In this document: positions 35,614 to 43,915 of the stretch, piece by piece
How the letters are laid out: the number at the start of each line of letters is the position of its first letter
How positions within the stretch are numbered: the stretch's first letter is position 1
Origin: JBCBGF01 sp038526915
GTDB taxonomy: Bacteria; Pseudomonadota; Alphaproteobacteria; Rhodobacterales; Rhodobacteraceae
Assembly (NCBI GenBank): GCA_038526915.1
Contig: JBCBGF010000002.1
Coordinates: 372,001 to 436,000 of the forward strand
Reading direction: 5' to 3'
Length of the DNA stretch: 64,000 bases
The notes under the pieces: model-generated
The model's database searches: none
The model's input: the letters and a program-made list of their open reading frames with translations, nothing else
Told to the model about the DNA's origin: nothing
Position numbers and translations under genes: made by a program

Positions 35614-35854
35614 GAGATATCCCCCTGTGATCGTTGGTCAGACCAGACAGTAGCAACTCCGCCCGGCAGCGCAATTGGCACCTTGTCGAATGCTGTGCAA
35701 ATGAACGCGGATTAGGCGCTGGATACGCCGCGCGCCTGTTTGCAGCGCAGTCTGCCAAGTGTCTGGGTCGTGTGAGCCACGGGATGGCTCGCGGCCTTAG
35801 CGGGAACGATCCGCTCAAAAGGCGTTCGCGATTTTCCCGCTGCCACCGCAGCCG

Positions 35855-36754
35855 TCATTCCCCCACAAAACCCATCTCAGAGACAGGGACCGCGCGCTTA
35901 GCAAAACCGCCCCGCGTCGCGACAGCCTGCGCCCCCAGCCGATTTCCCGCCTCCAGACACGCCTGTGGCGGCGCGCCCTCCAACCAGCGCGACAAGAACC
36001 CCGCATTGAACGCGTCCCCGGCGCCGGTGGTGTCCAGCACATCCGTGGCAAGTGCGGGTGCAGTCAGGGTCCCGCCGTCATGGATCAGGGTCGCCCCAAG
36101 CGCGCCGCGTTTGATCACCACCGTCTTGGCAATCCGGTCGTCGATCCCTGCCGCGCGGAGAACCTCATATTCGACCTCATTGGGCAGGAAGATATCCAGC
36201 TCGCCAATGAACGGGCGCAAGGCCTGCGCGTCGAACGCATCGTCCCAGGCGCAATCCGCAGAAAGGCTGGCGTTTTGTGCCCGCGCAACGGCAACGATCT
36301 CAGGATGTTCGACCAACGTCGCGATCTCACCGACATGGATGTGCCGGAACCCGCGCTTGGCGACCTCCTCTGCCGACAGGGATGGAAGTGCCGCGCCCGC
36401 GCGCCGCGTCAGAAACGCCCGATCATCTGCCTGCGCCATCGACACCGTGATCTGCGGCCCTTGCGCGGGGGACAGTGGCGCACAAAGCGACAGGTCGACA
36501 CCCGAGGCGGCGAGATCATCTCGCATCAGGTCGCCGAATGGCGAGGCGGGCAGCATCGCCGCCAGGGCTGAGACATGCCCGAGCTGCGCCAGATGAGCAG
36601 CGGTGATGAAGGCCCCGCCCCCGGCATGGGCCCCGAAACCTTCGGTAAAGACCTCCGTTCCAAGCGTCGGCATGCGCGGAAGATCGGTAAAGATCAGGTC
36701 GCAATAAAGACGCCCCACGCACAAAACCGGCGCTTTATCCGCGATACCCGTCAC
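35855..36754 (-). CDS. PfkB-family sugar kinase
   Basis: A 299-residue ribokinase-type kinase. The N-terminal region has FGAHAGGGAFITAAHLAQLG near residue 35 (sugar-binding Gly-Gly), LPNEVEYEVLRAAG near 185, and the C-terminal PfkB signature DVLDTTGAGDAFNAGFLS near 246 with the catalytic Asp and anion hole. Specificity cannot be read from the sequence. The start is GTG, overlapping the ATPase stop as GTGA. As the last gene of the sugar ABC/ArgH-like operon it probably phosphorylates the sugar released inside the cell. Confidence 0.9.
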   Translation of the reverse strand: MTGIADKAPVLCVGRLYCDLIFTDLPRMPTLGTEVFTEGFGAHAGGGAFITAAHLAQLGHVSALAAMLPASPFGDLMRDDLAASGVDLSLCAPLSPAQGPQITVSMAQADDRAFLTRRAGAALPSLSAEEVAKRGFRHIHVGEIATLVEHPEIVAVARAQNASLSADCAWDDAFDAQALRPFIGELDIFLPNEVEYEVLRAAGIDDRIAKTVVIKRGALGATLIHDGGTLTAPALATDVLDTTGAGDAFNAGFLSRWLEGAPPQACLEAGNRLGAQAVATRGGFAKRAVPVSEMGFVGE

Positions 36755-37806
36755 GACAGGGCCGCCCCGCTTTCGGGATCAAAGATATGGATGTTCTGCG
36801 CCTCGGCCCCCAGGTGGACAGTGCTGCCCAGCGCAGGCGGCGTCCGCCCATCGGCCTTGGCGATGATGTCACCGTGGGCCGTGCCCACATGGATCAACGT
36901 CTCATGCCCCAGCGGTTCGCGCACATTCACCGACCCGCTGATCAGCGCAGGGCCATCGATGGGCTCCAGATCCTCGGGTCGAATGCCCAGCGTCACCTTT
37001 CGGTCTCCACCGATCGCCGCCCCAAGATCAATCCGCGCGCCACCTTCGATCTGGACCTGACCGCTGGCGACCGTGGCCGGGATCATGTTCATCGCTGGCG
37101 AGCCGATGAAGCCCGCTACAAATGTGTTCGCCGGGGAATGATAAACCTCGGACGGCGTACCCACCTGCTGGATATAGCCGTCCTTCATGATCACGATCCG
37201 ATCTGCCATCGTCATCGCCTCAACCTGATCGTGGGTGACAAAAACAATTGTCGCGCCAACACGTTGGTGGAGCTTCTTGATCTCAAGCCGCATCTGCGTG
37301 CGCAGTTGTGCGTCAAGGTTCGACAGCGGCTCGTCAAATAGAAACACCGCCGGATCGCGGACCATGGCCCTGCCGATGGCAACCCGCTGACGCTGGCCGC
37401 CCGACAACTGGCTGGGCTTGCGCGACAAGAGATCCGTCATGCCCAGGATCCCGGCGATCTCATCGATCCGTTTTTCCTTGTCGGCCTTGGGCATCTTCGA
37501 GGACCGCAAACCAAAACCGATATTCTTGCGTACCGACATATGCGGGTAGATCGCGTAGTTCTGGAACACCATCGCGATGTTGCGTTCCTTGGGCTCTAGG
37601 TTGTTGACGACCTTGCCACCGATCGCGATCGTCCCGCTGGTGGCCTCTTCCAACCCGGCAATCAGGCGCAGGGTCGTCGACTTCCCACAGCCCGAGGGGC
37701 CGACCAGGACGACGAACTCCCCATCCTCGATCTCTAAATCGATGCTGTGCAGGACCTCGGTCTGCCCGTAGGTTTTGACAAGTTGGGAGAGGGTCAGGTT
37801 CGACAT
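36751..37806 (-). CDS. Sugar ABC transporter ATPase (UgpC/MsmK type)
   Basis: A 351-residue ATPase of the carbohydrate CUT1 class. Walker A is VGPSGCGKSTTLR near residue 36, Q-loop MVFQNYAIYPHMSV, signature LSGGQRQRVAIGRA near 134, Walker B AVFLFDEPLSNLDAQLR near 153 and the H-loop VTHDQVEAMTMADR. The C-terminal regulatory OB domain (residues 240-351) is present. It lies 3 bp after the ArgH-like gene and serves the permeases at 39470-41241. Confidence 0.95.
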   Translation of the reverse strand: MSNLTLSQLVKTYGQTEVLHSIDLEIEDGEFVVLVGPSGCGKSTTLRLIAGLEEATSGTIAIGGKVVNNLEPKERNIAMVFQNYAIYPHMSVRKNIGFGLRSSKMPKADKEKRIDEIAGILGMTDLLSRKPSQLSGGQRQRVAIGRAMVRDPAVFLFDEPLSNLDAQLRTQMRLEIKKLHQRVGATIVFVTHDQVEAMTMADRIVIMKDGYIQQVGTPSEVYHSPANTFVAGFIGSPAMNMIPATVASGQVQIEGGARIDLGAAIGGDRKVTLGIRPEDLEPIDGPALISGSVNVREPLGHETLIHVGTAHGDIIAKADGRTPPALGSTVHLGAEAQNIHIFDPESGAALS

Positions 37807-37809
37807 GGC

Positions 37810-39294
37810 TCAGCGCTCAATCAGGCCGTTGAAGGCCGTTTCCAGGGTTTCGGCGGCGTCTGCGTGGCGATTGGTGCGGGTGGCGGCACGGTTTCGCAGA
37901 TCGGTCAGCGTGGCCGAATAGCTGTCCAGCGCTGGCAGCAGCGCCGCCATGGCTGGACCACCCGGTCGATCGCGGCGGGCCACGAATGTCTCGGCGGCGA
38001 CAGCTGTTCTGAAGGCCGCCTCATCCAGGCCGGGCGCACTACCAGTGGCCTCGCCAAAGGCCTTGGCAAAGGCTGAATACCCCTCGCCCAGCGGCGCCTT
38101 ATCCGCAATCACGGCCCACGCCACCGTCGCGGCAATCTCATGCGCCTGACGGAAGCTCAGCCCTTCATCCCGCACTAGCGTATCTGCCAGTTCCGTGATC
38201 GTGATACAGGCCGCATCGGTCGTCCGCGCCACGTTTTCCGCATTGATCCGGCAAGCTGGCAGGAACGCCGTCAGAAGCCGCAGCACACGGCCTCCGCTGT
38301 CAAACGCGGCATAGCCTGCCTGCTGCACCTCACCCTCGCTGTCATTCATGTCGGTGAACGGGGTATTGTGCATGGTGCCCACCACCATGTCGCAACGCCC
38401 CACGGTCACGCTGGCCATATGGCGCAGGTGTTCGATGGGCACCGGATTGCGCTTTTGCGGCATGATCGAGCTGATCTGGACAAGGCTGTTGGGAACGTAG
38501 ATCTGACCCACCTCAAAGGCGGACCAGAACTGCAAGTCCTGGATCAACCGCCCGAGATGGACGAAGACCAGCTTGATCGCCGAATAGAGCCCGGTCACGT
38601 AATCGACGGACGCAATGCAGCCGTAGGAGTTCAAAAGCGGGCCGTCGAAGCCCAGAAGGTCGGCCACCCGCGCGCGATCAATCGGGAAACCCGAGGTGGT
38701 GATCGCGGCTGCACCCATTGGGCAGTGTTCCAGCCCGTCGGCCGCTGCATCGACACGATCCGCATCGCGCAAGATCACCTCGATGATCGCGCCGAGGTAG
38801 TGGCCCAGGGTCGTCGGCTGCGCCGGTTGGCCATGGGTATAGGCCACGATCAACGTATCCGCCTCTTTGCGGGCCTTCTCGATCAGCGCCGCGGCCAGCG
38901 CGTGCAACTCCCCCGTCAGAACCGCTACCCGCTGGCGCAATGCCATCTTGAACAGCGTATGGTCCATGTCATTGCGCGACCGTGCGGTGTGCAGCGCCCC
39001 GCCCAGATCGCCCAGCCGGGCGCGCAACTCGGCCTCGACCAGGAAGAAGTAATCCTCGTGCTCGCCGGTATAGGTCAGCGCATCCACGTCGACTTCGCTT
39101 TCAATGGCCTTGAGCGTCCTGGCCAGCGCCGCCGCCTCATCGCCCCCAAGGATGCCTGTCTCCGCCAGCATCACCAGATGCGCCCGATTGATCGCCGCCA
39201 TCCCGCCCGCGTAGTTGGCCTTCACGCCCTCAAACAGCGGCGCAAGCACGGTGTCGCGATAGACCGGATCGGGGAAGACGGACGTGTCGGTCAT
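37810..39294 (-). CDS. Argininosuccinate lyase-family protein (paralogue)
   Basis: A 494-residue member of the fumarase/aspartase superfamily that most resembles argininosuccinate lyase. It has EDYFFLVEAELRARLGDLGGALHTARSRND (region near residue 80, with the ArgH-like TARSRND), YTHGQPAQPTTLGHYL near 157 with the catalytic-region His, and the superfamily signature SSIMPQKRNPVPIEHLR near 280, which carries the flexible-loop Ser. Enzymes of this fold split a C-N or C-O bond and release fumarate. Lying in a sugar transporter operon with a kinase, it is unlikely to be the biosynthetic ArgH. An ATG at 39294 is chosen; a GTG 9 bp upstream is possible. Confidence 0.85.
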   Translation of the reverse strand: MTDTSVFPDPVYRDTVLAPLFEGVKANYAGGMAAINRAHLVMLAETGILGGDEAAALARTLKAIESEVDVDALTYTGEHEDYFFLVEAELRARLGDLGGALHTARSRNDMDHTLFKMALRQRVAVLTGELHALAAALIEKARKEADTLIVAYTHGQPAQPTTLGHYLGAIIEVILRDADRVDAAADGLEHCPMGAAAITTSGFPIDRARVADLLGFDGPLLNSYGCIASVDYVTGLYSAIKLVFVHLGRLIQDLQFWSAFEVGQIYVPNSLVQISSIMPQKRNPVPIEHLRHMASVTVGRCDMVVGTMHNTPFTDMNDSEGEVQQAGYAAFDSGGRVLRLLTAFLPACRINAENVARTTDAACITITELADTLVRDEGLSFRQAHEIAATVAWAVIADKAPLGEGYSAFAKAFGEATGSAPGLDEAAFRTAVAAETFVARRDRPGGPAMAALLPALDSYSATLTDLRNRAATRTNRHADAAETLETAFNGLIER

Positions 39295-39322
39295 GTGGGC
39301 CACCGAGGGACGCCTCCGGCGG

Positions 39323-39445
39323 GCGTATTTGGAACAAGAAGAAGGGAGGCGGGCTTCTTCTTGTAAAAAATACGCACGTCTGACCGGGCGGATTTGCCTT
39401 CCCGGGGCTTCGCCCGTTCGCGGCTCGCGACGTCCACTGGACGTC
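39323..39445. repeat. Intergenic repeat with two hairpins
   Basis: Between the second permease and the ArgH-like gene. The first hairpin pairs GCGTATTT (39323-39330) with AAATACGC (39368-39375) and ACAAGAAGAAG (39334-39344) with CTTCTTCTTGT (39354-39364), a 19-bp stem with a 3x3 internal loop and a 9-nt loop. The second, at 39429-39445, is an 8-1-8 palindrome (GACGTCCA-C-TGGACGTC). The preceding CGCCTCCGGCGGGCGTATT text resembles a family of short intergenic repeats that I associate with Rhodobacterales genomes. On the minus-strand transcript the first hairpin is followed closely by the ArgH-like gene end-to-end spacing of 28 bp. Confidence 0.6.
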
Positions 39446-39469
39446 TCGTCGGCTGCGCCGAACCGCCGC

Positions 39470-40348
39470 TCATCCCTTCAGCCCCGCCATGACCACGCCG
39501 CGGATGATGAAGCGCTGGAAGATCAGGAAGACGATCAGCGTCGGGATGGTCGAGATCGCGGCACCGGTCATCACCAGCTCCCACTGCACGTCGGCCTCAT
39601 CGGCAAATGTCGAAAGGCCCACGGGCAGCGTGTACATATCCCAGCTATTGGTGACGATCAGGGGCCAGATGAAGGCCGTCCAGTTGCCCAAGAACACGAA
39701 GATCGCCAGTGCCGCGAGCGCGGGTTTCACCAGCGGCATCGCCACCGTCCACCAGATCTGTAGCTCATTGAGCCCATCGATCCGAGCAGCCTCGATAAAG
39801 TCATCGGGCACGGTCTCGAAAAACTGCTTCATCAGGAAGGTGCCGAACGCTGTCATCAGGCCCGGGAACATGATGCCCCAATAGGTGTCCAGCCAGCCGA
39901 ATTGCTGGCTCATCAGATACCACGGGATCACCAGCATCTCGGTCGGGATCATCAGCGTCGATAGGATCGCGATGAACACGATGTAGCGGCCGGGGAAACG
40001 GAACTTGCATAGGGTATAGCCCACCAGGCTGTCGAACAGCACGTTCGAGATCGTCGTGATCACCGCGATGATCAGCGAGTTGATGAACCAGCCGTAAAAA
40101 CGCCCGTCTTCCAGGACGAACGTGTAGTTTTCCAGGTGCGGCTCATTCGGGATCAGCGAGACGTTATAGACCTCGTGCGGCCACTTCAGCGACGTCGAGA
40201 TCATATAGACGATGGGCATCACCATCAGGATCCCGCCCACAAACAGCAGCGCCCAGCGGATGTACTGCCCCATGCTGGCCTGACGCTTTGCGCGTTTGGC
40301 CTCAAACAGCGTGTCGGAGGACGCGCGGATATCGTCGGCAACGGCCAT
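39470..40348 (-). CDS. Carbohydrate ABC transporter permease (MalG type)
   Basis: A 292-residue permease with six helices. The first is YIRWALLFVGGILMVMPIVYMIS near residue 29. The coupling EAA loop reads DDFIEAARIDGLNELQIWWTVAMPLVKPALA (region near 195), ending in the typical P-L-x-x-P. It overlaps the upstream permease gene by one base and forms the transporter with it, the binding protein at 41341-42603 and the ATPase at 36751-37806. Confidence 0.94.
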   Translation of the reverse strand: MAVADDIRASSDTLFEAKRAKRQASMGQYIRWALLFVGGILMVMPIVYMISTSLKWPHEVYNVSLIPNEPHLENYTFVLEDGRFYGWFINSLIIAVITTISNVLFDSLVGYTLCKFRFPGRYIVFIAILSTLMIPTEMLVIPWYLMSQQFGWLDTYWGIMFPGLMTAFGTFLMKQFFETVPDDFIEAARIDGLNELQIWWTVAMPLVKPALAALAIFVFLGNWTAFIWPLIVTNSWDMYTLPVGLSTFADEADVQWELVMTGAAISTIPTLIVFLIFQRFIIRGVVMAGLKG

Positions 40349-41241
40349 CAGCGATCCCTCAGAAGATAGAGTTGGAAGAGAGACACCATCAGCAGGATCA
40401 AGAACAACACCACCGTCTGCGCCGCCGCATAGCCCATGTCAAAGTCGGTGAACGCGCTTTGGTAGATCGCCAGAACCAGCGGCTTGGTGGAGTTCAACGG
40501 CCCGCCGGGGTCATTGGTCGTCATGTTAAAGACCTGATCGAAGATCCGCAGGAACCCGATCGAGGAAAACACGACGAGGAACACGATGGTGGGCCGCAGC
40601 AGCGGGATCGTGATCTCAAACAGCACGCTCCAGCTCGACACCCCGTCGATCCGGGCCGCCTCGTAGTAGCTTTGCGGGATGGCACGCAGCCCGGCCATGA
40701 AGATGATTATCTGGAAGCCCAGGCCTGCCCATACCGCCGGGGCCAGGATCGAGGGCAGCGCATTGGTGGTCGAGCGCAGGAAGTTGATCTGCGGGATGCC
40801 GAAATCCGCGAGGAAGTTGTTGAACAGGCCAATGGGCACCGGCTGATAGAACCACCGCCAGACCCAGGCCATCGCCACCGCGCTGGTCATGAACGGCAGG
40901 AAATAAAGCATTCGGATGAAGCCGTGCATGAACCGCGTTTTGTCCAGGTGGTAGGCCACCACAAACGAGATCACGAGGCTGATCGGCGTGCCGAGGATTA
41001 GGTAAACGAAGGTGTTGCGAAAGACCTTCCAGAAATCGGGATCGTTCCAGAGCTTTTCGTAATTCGCCCACCCCGCCCAGGTCCGGTCCCCTAGCAGGTT
41101 CCAATCCTGGAATGAGATGACCATGGCGTTGCCGGTGGGATAGAACCGAATGACGACATAGAAAACCACCGGCAGGGCCAGAAAGGCCCAGGCCCAGGCG
41201 ATCTGTTTCTGTCGGATCGAAAGGTTGCGATAGAAGTTCAT
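40348..41241 (-). CDS. Carbohydrate ABC transporter permease (MalF type)
   Basis: A 297-residue permease with six helices and the short periplasmic loop usual in CUT1 systems. It starts NFYRNLSIRQKQIAWAWAFLALPVVFYVV and the EAA coupling loop is QSYYEAARIDGVSSWSVLFEITIPLLRP near residue 195. The ATG at 41239-41241 is chosen over an upstream start, since the extra 28 residues come from a hairpin-rich spacer. Confidence 0.93.
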   Translation of the reverse strand: MNFYRNLSIRQKQIAWAWAFLALPVVFYVVIRFYPTGNAMVISFQDWNLLGDRTWAGWANYEKLWNDPDFWKVFRNTFVYLILGTPISLVISFVVAYHLDKTRFMHGFIRMLYFLPFMTSAVAMAWVWRWFYQPVPIGLFNNFLADFGIPQINFLRSTTNALPSILAPAVWAGLGFQIIIFMAGLRAIPQSYYEAARIDGVSSWSVLFEITIPLLRPTIVFLVVFSSIGFLRIFDQVFNMTTNDPGGPLNSTKPLVLAIYQSAFTDFDMGYAAAQTVVLFLILLMVSLFQLYLLRDR

Positions 41242-41262
41242 CACGGTCCCTGACGCCGCTGC

Positions 41263-41323
41263 CCCGGACCGGATCCGGGACGCCAACGATTTCGGGCGCG
41301 GCCCCGGGTCAGTGCCCGAGGCC
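41263..41323 (-). other. Intercistronic hairpins between binding protein and permease
   Basis: Two stem-loops lie just after the binding-protein stop: 41300-41323 (9-bp stem with one mismatch, 6-nt loop) and 41263-41279 (CCCGGA/TCCGGG, 5-nt loop). No T-run follows. Such structures in ABC operons usually protect the upstream message and keep the binding protein in excess over the permeases. Confidence 0.5.
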
Positions 41324-41340
41324 ACGCCACCTTCGTGCCG

Positions 41341-42603
41341 TTAGTTCGTCGCGTAGAACTCGTCGAGAAGCTCTTGTTCAGCCTCGGCCGCAATGGCAAG
41401 GCTGTCTGCCACCGACATGCCTTCCAGCTTCACCCGTTCGACCAAGTCGATCAAAAGTTGACGCTGCGCGCTTTCATTTACGAACTTCGTCGTATTGGCG
41501 TATTCGAGGCCGCGGATGAACGGGCCGAAGGTCGGATCGTTCGCATTGGCCTCGGTCAGCCCGACCGACGGTTTCGCGGGCAGTTCGCCAACGACGTCGA
41601 GCCAGATCTGCATCGCCTCATCCGAGGTGATGTACTGCATGAACTTCACCGCGGCGTCATACTTCTCGCCCTCGGCTTTGGTCGTGATCGCGTTCACCCA
41701 ATAGGACGAATAGTTCGACCGCATGCCATCTGCCGTCGCCGGAAGCTCGGTCACGGCCCAATCCAGCCCGCGGGTGTTGTTGAGCGACCCGATCCGGAAC
41801 GAACCGTCAATGTGCATACCCGCAAGGCCCGCTTTGAACGCGGCCTGGGGTTCATCCATGAAGCCGATTGCACCAATTCCGTCTTCGGCACCCAGACCCA
41901 CATAGAACTCCATCGCCTCAATCCCTTCGGGCGTGTTGTAGTTCACGGTCTTATAGTCATCGAGGTATGGCTCACCCCCAAACTGACGCACCAGGCCCTC
42001 GCGGAACCAATGGTGGTCCTGCGCGGTCATGCCCATGGTCATGCCGGCCTGGGTGATGTTGCCAGCCCCATCGCGCTTGGTCAGCTGCGCGCCGATCTCC
42101 AGCATTTCTTCCAGCGTCTCGGGCGGGGCTTCGATCCCGGCCTCTTCAAACAGACGCGTGTTGTAGAACAGCGCGAGTGAGCGCACGGCGGTGGGCAGCG
42201 CCCAGTAATTGTCGCCCTCGCGCATCGCCGACACCATCGGGAAGAAATCCGCATCGATTTGGTCGGCGGGGAAGGCATCTGCGGGCAGCGGCTGGATCAG
42301 GCTTGCCGCCTTGTAGTCATTCAACCAGCCATAAAACAGCTGCACCACATCGGGCCCCTCGCCCGCCGGGATCGCCGCCGCGACTTTGGTGCGGTAGTCG
42401 GCATAGGGGAAATGGGTCATCGTGACCGTGATGTCAGGGTTGGCCGCCTGAAAGTTTTCGATCAGTTGCTCCATCGCCGTCACGCGGGCATCGAAGAAAT
42501 ACTGCCAATACTCAATCTCAACGGCGTTTGCCGCTGACGACAAAAGCGCTGCGGCACTGGTGGCCGTTGCAACCGCCAACGCCTTCAGTTTAGTGAATCT
42601 CAT
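41341..42603 (-). CDS. Sugar ABC transporter substrate-binding protein
   Basis: A 420-residue family 1 solute-binding protein. The signal peptide (KALAVATATSAAALLSSAANA) ends near residue 27, and the mature part begins VEIEYWQYFFDARVTAMEQL. Other family elements are YADYRTKVAAAIPAGEGPDVVQLFYGW near 70 and YNTRLFEEAGIEAPPETLEEMLEIG near 150. The ATG at 42601-42603 has GGGAG 9-10 nt upstream, and the longer frame has no leader character. It is the first gene of the minus-strand operon and is divergent from the ROK regulator. The ligand is presumably a sugar derivative. Confidence 0.93.
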   Translation of the reverse strand: MRFTKLKALAVATATSAAALLSSAANAVEIEYWQYFFDARVTAMEQLIENFQAANPDITVTMTHFPYADYRTKVAAAIPAGEGPDVVQLFYGWLNDYKAASLIQPLPADAFPADQIDADFFPMVSAMREGDNYWALPTAVRSLALFYNTRLFEEAGIEAPPETLEEMLEIGAQLTKRDGAGNITQAGMTMGMTAQDHHWFREGLVRQFGGEPYLDDYKTVNYNTPEGIEAMEFYVGLGAEDGIGAIGFMDEPQAAFKAGLAGMHIDGSFRIGSLNNTRGLDWAVTELPATADGMRSNYSSYWVNAITTKAEGEKYDAAVKFMQYITSDEAMQIWLDVVGELPAKPSVGLTEANANDPTFGPFIRGLEYANTTKFVNESAQRQLLIDLVERVKLEGMSVADSLAIAAEAEQELLDEFYATN

Positions 42604-42620
42604 GTCGGTAACTCCCTGTT

Positions 42621-42713
42621 GGATCACGCTGGCTTGTTGCCAGTCGGAATGCGGGGACAAGCCGCGAATGGGATCACGCTAGCCCAGCAATATTGAATCA
42701 TCAAGTAACTTGA
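42621..42713. promoter_or_regulatory. Divergent operator region of the sugar locus
   Basis: The 125-bp gap between the binding-protein and ROK genes holds two copies of GGATCACGCT (42621-42630 and 42671-42680) exactly 50 bp apart in direct orientation, a palindrome TCAAGT-A-ACTTGA (42701-42713), and CAATATTG at 42688-42695. On the minus strand TTGATG (42699-42704) and TAGCGT (42676-42681) with 17-bp spacing could be the binding-protein promoter; its -35 box overlaps the palindrome. These are the likely ROK-binding sites, though which repeat is used is not shown. Confidence 0.5.
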
Positions 42714-42728
42714 GTTAATGCCGGGGAC

Positions 42729-43901
42729 ATGGCCATTTCGACCAAGACCGTCGGCGCGAATGCCGGGCGCGCACGCAGCCACAACCGGCAAATGGTCCTC
42801 GACCGCGTGCGCCAGGCGGGCCAGATCGGTCGGGCCGAGATTGCCCGCGGATCAGGGCTGTCGACGCAGGCCGTCTCCAACATCATTTCCGATCTGCTGT
42901 CGGACGGCTTGATCTCGGAGCAAGGGCGCAAGGTGACCACGCGCGGCCAGCCCCCGGTGCAGTACGGCCTCAATCCCTGCGGCGGCTATGCGGTGGGGAT
43001 CGAGATCCGGCCCGACGCGATATTCGCCGCAATCCTCGATCTGTGCGGCGCACCCATCGCCACCTCGCGGCGCACACTGCGCGCACGGGATCTGGCAGGC
43101 GTCACCAAAGCGGTGGTCGCGGCAAAGGCGGCAATCATCGACAAAGCCCAGATCGCCCCGTCGAAAATCCTCGGCGCCGGGATCGTCATGCCCGGTCCCT
43201 TCGGGCGCACAGGGCTCAGCGGGACGGGATCGGAGTTTTCGATCTTCCATGAAGTCTCCCCCGCGGCATGGTTCTCGGACGCACTGGACCTGCCGGTGGT
43301 GGTCGAGAACGATGCCAACGCCGCCGCCGTGGCCGAGCGTGTTGCGGGCGTTGCCAGCGATATCGAAACCTTTGCGTTTCTCTATTTTGGGAACGGCCTG
43401 GGCCTGGGCGTGATGCAGAACGGGCGTCTGGTTCGCGGCGCCTTTGGCAACGCGGGTGAGATCGGCCATGTGCCGGTGATCTCGGTGGGGCGCACCGTGG
43501 CGCTGGAGACTGCGCTCAGCCGGTTGTCGGTGCAAAAGCACCTCGCCGATGTCGGCATTGACGTCGACAGCAGCGATGGCCTGGCTGCCGTCTTCGACGC
43601 GCGCGAACCCGCGTTGATGACCTGGTTAGAGGCGGCGGCTGAGCCCCTGTCGAACGCCATCACCATCATCGAAAACCTCCTCGACCCCGACACGATCATC
43701 CTGGGCGGCGCCATGCCTGACGCGATTTTCGATCACCTGATCGGGTCGGTCACGCTTGCCGACCGGTCTGTCTCACACCGGCCCAACCGCACAACCGAGC
43801 GCCTCTTGCGCGGCGCATCCGGCCGCATGACCGGGACGTTGGGGGCCGGGGCGTTGGTCATCAACCGCGCCTTTACCCCGCGCATCGCCGCGGCTGCCTG
43901 A
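42729..43901 (+). CDS. ROK-family transcriptional regulator
   Basis: A 390-residue regulator with an N-terminal winged helix (GQIGRAEIARGSGLSTQAVSNIISDLLSDGLI near residue 32) and a ROK sugar-binding domain. ILGAGIVMPGPFG near 142, LDLPVVVENDANAAAVAE near 192 with the substrate-contacting Asn-Asp, and FLYFGNGLGLGVMQNG near 220 are present. The zinc site normal for ROK repressors (GHxxx followed by CxCGxxGCxE) is not: after GNAGEIGHVPVISVGR the sequence has no Cys. It probably controls the divergent sugar operon and the deacetylase genes downstream. Confidence 0.9.
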   Translation: MAISTKTVGANAGRARSHNRQMVLDRVRQAGQIGRAEIARGSGLSTQAVSNIISDLLSDGLISEQGRKVTTRGQPPVQYGLNPCGGYAVGIEIRPDAIFAAILDLCGAPIATSRRTLRARDLAGVTKAVVAAKAAIIDKAQIAPSKILGAGIVMPGPFGRTGLSGTGSEFSIFHEVSPAAWFSDALDLPVVVENDANAAAVAERVAGVASDIETFAFLYFGNGLGLGVMQNGRLVRGAFGNAGEIGHVPVISVGRTVALETALSRLSVQKHLADVGIDVDSSDGLAAVFDAREPALMTWLEAAAEPLSNAITIIENLLDPDTIILGGAMPDAIFDHLIGSVTLADRSVSHRPNRTTERLLRGASGRMTGTLGAGALVINRAFTPRIAAAA

Positions 43902-43915
43902 ACTGGACCCCCTCA

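Noticed and set aside
38368..39366. Plus-strand frame (332 codons) opposite the ArgH-like gene
   Set aside because: Shadow of the lyase gene, with no recognisable domain or ribosome site.
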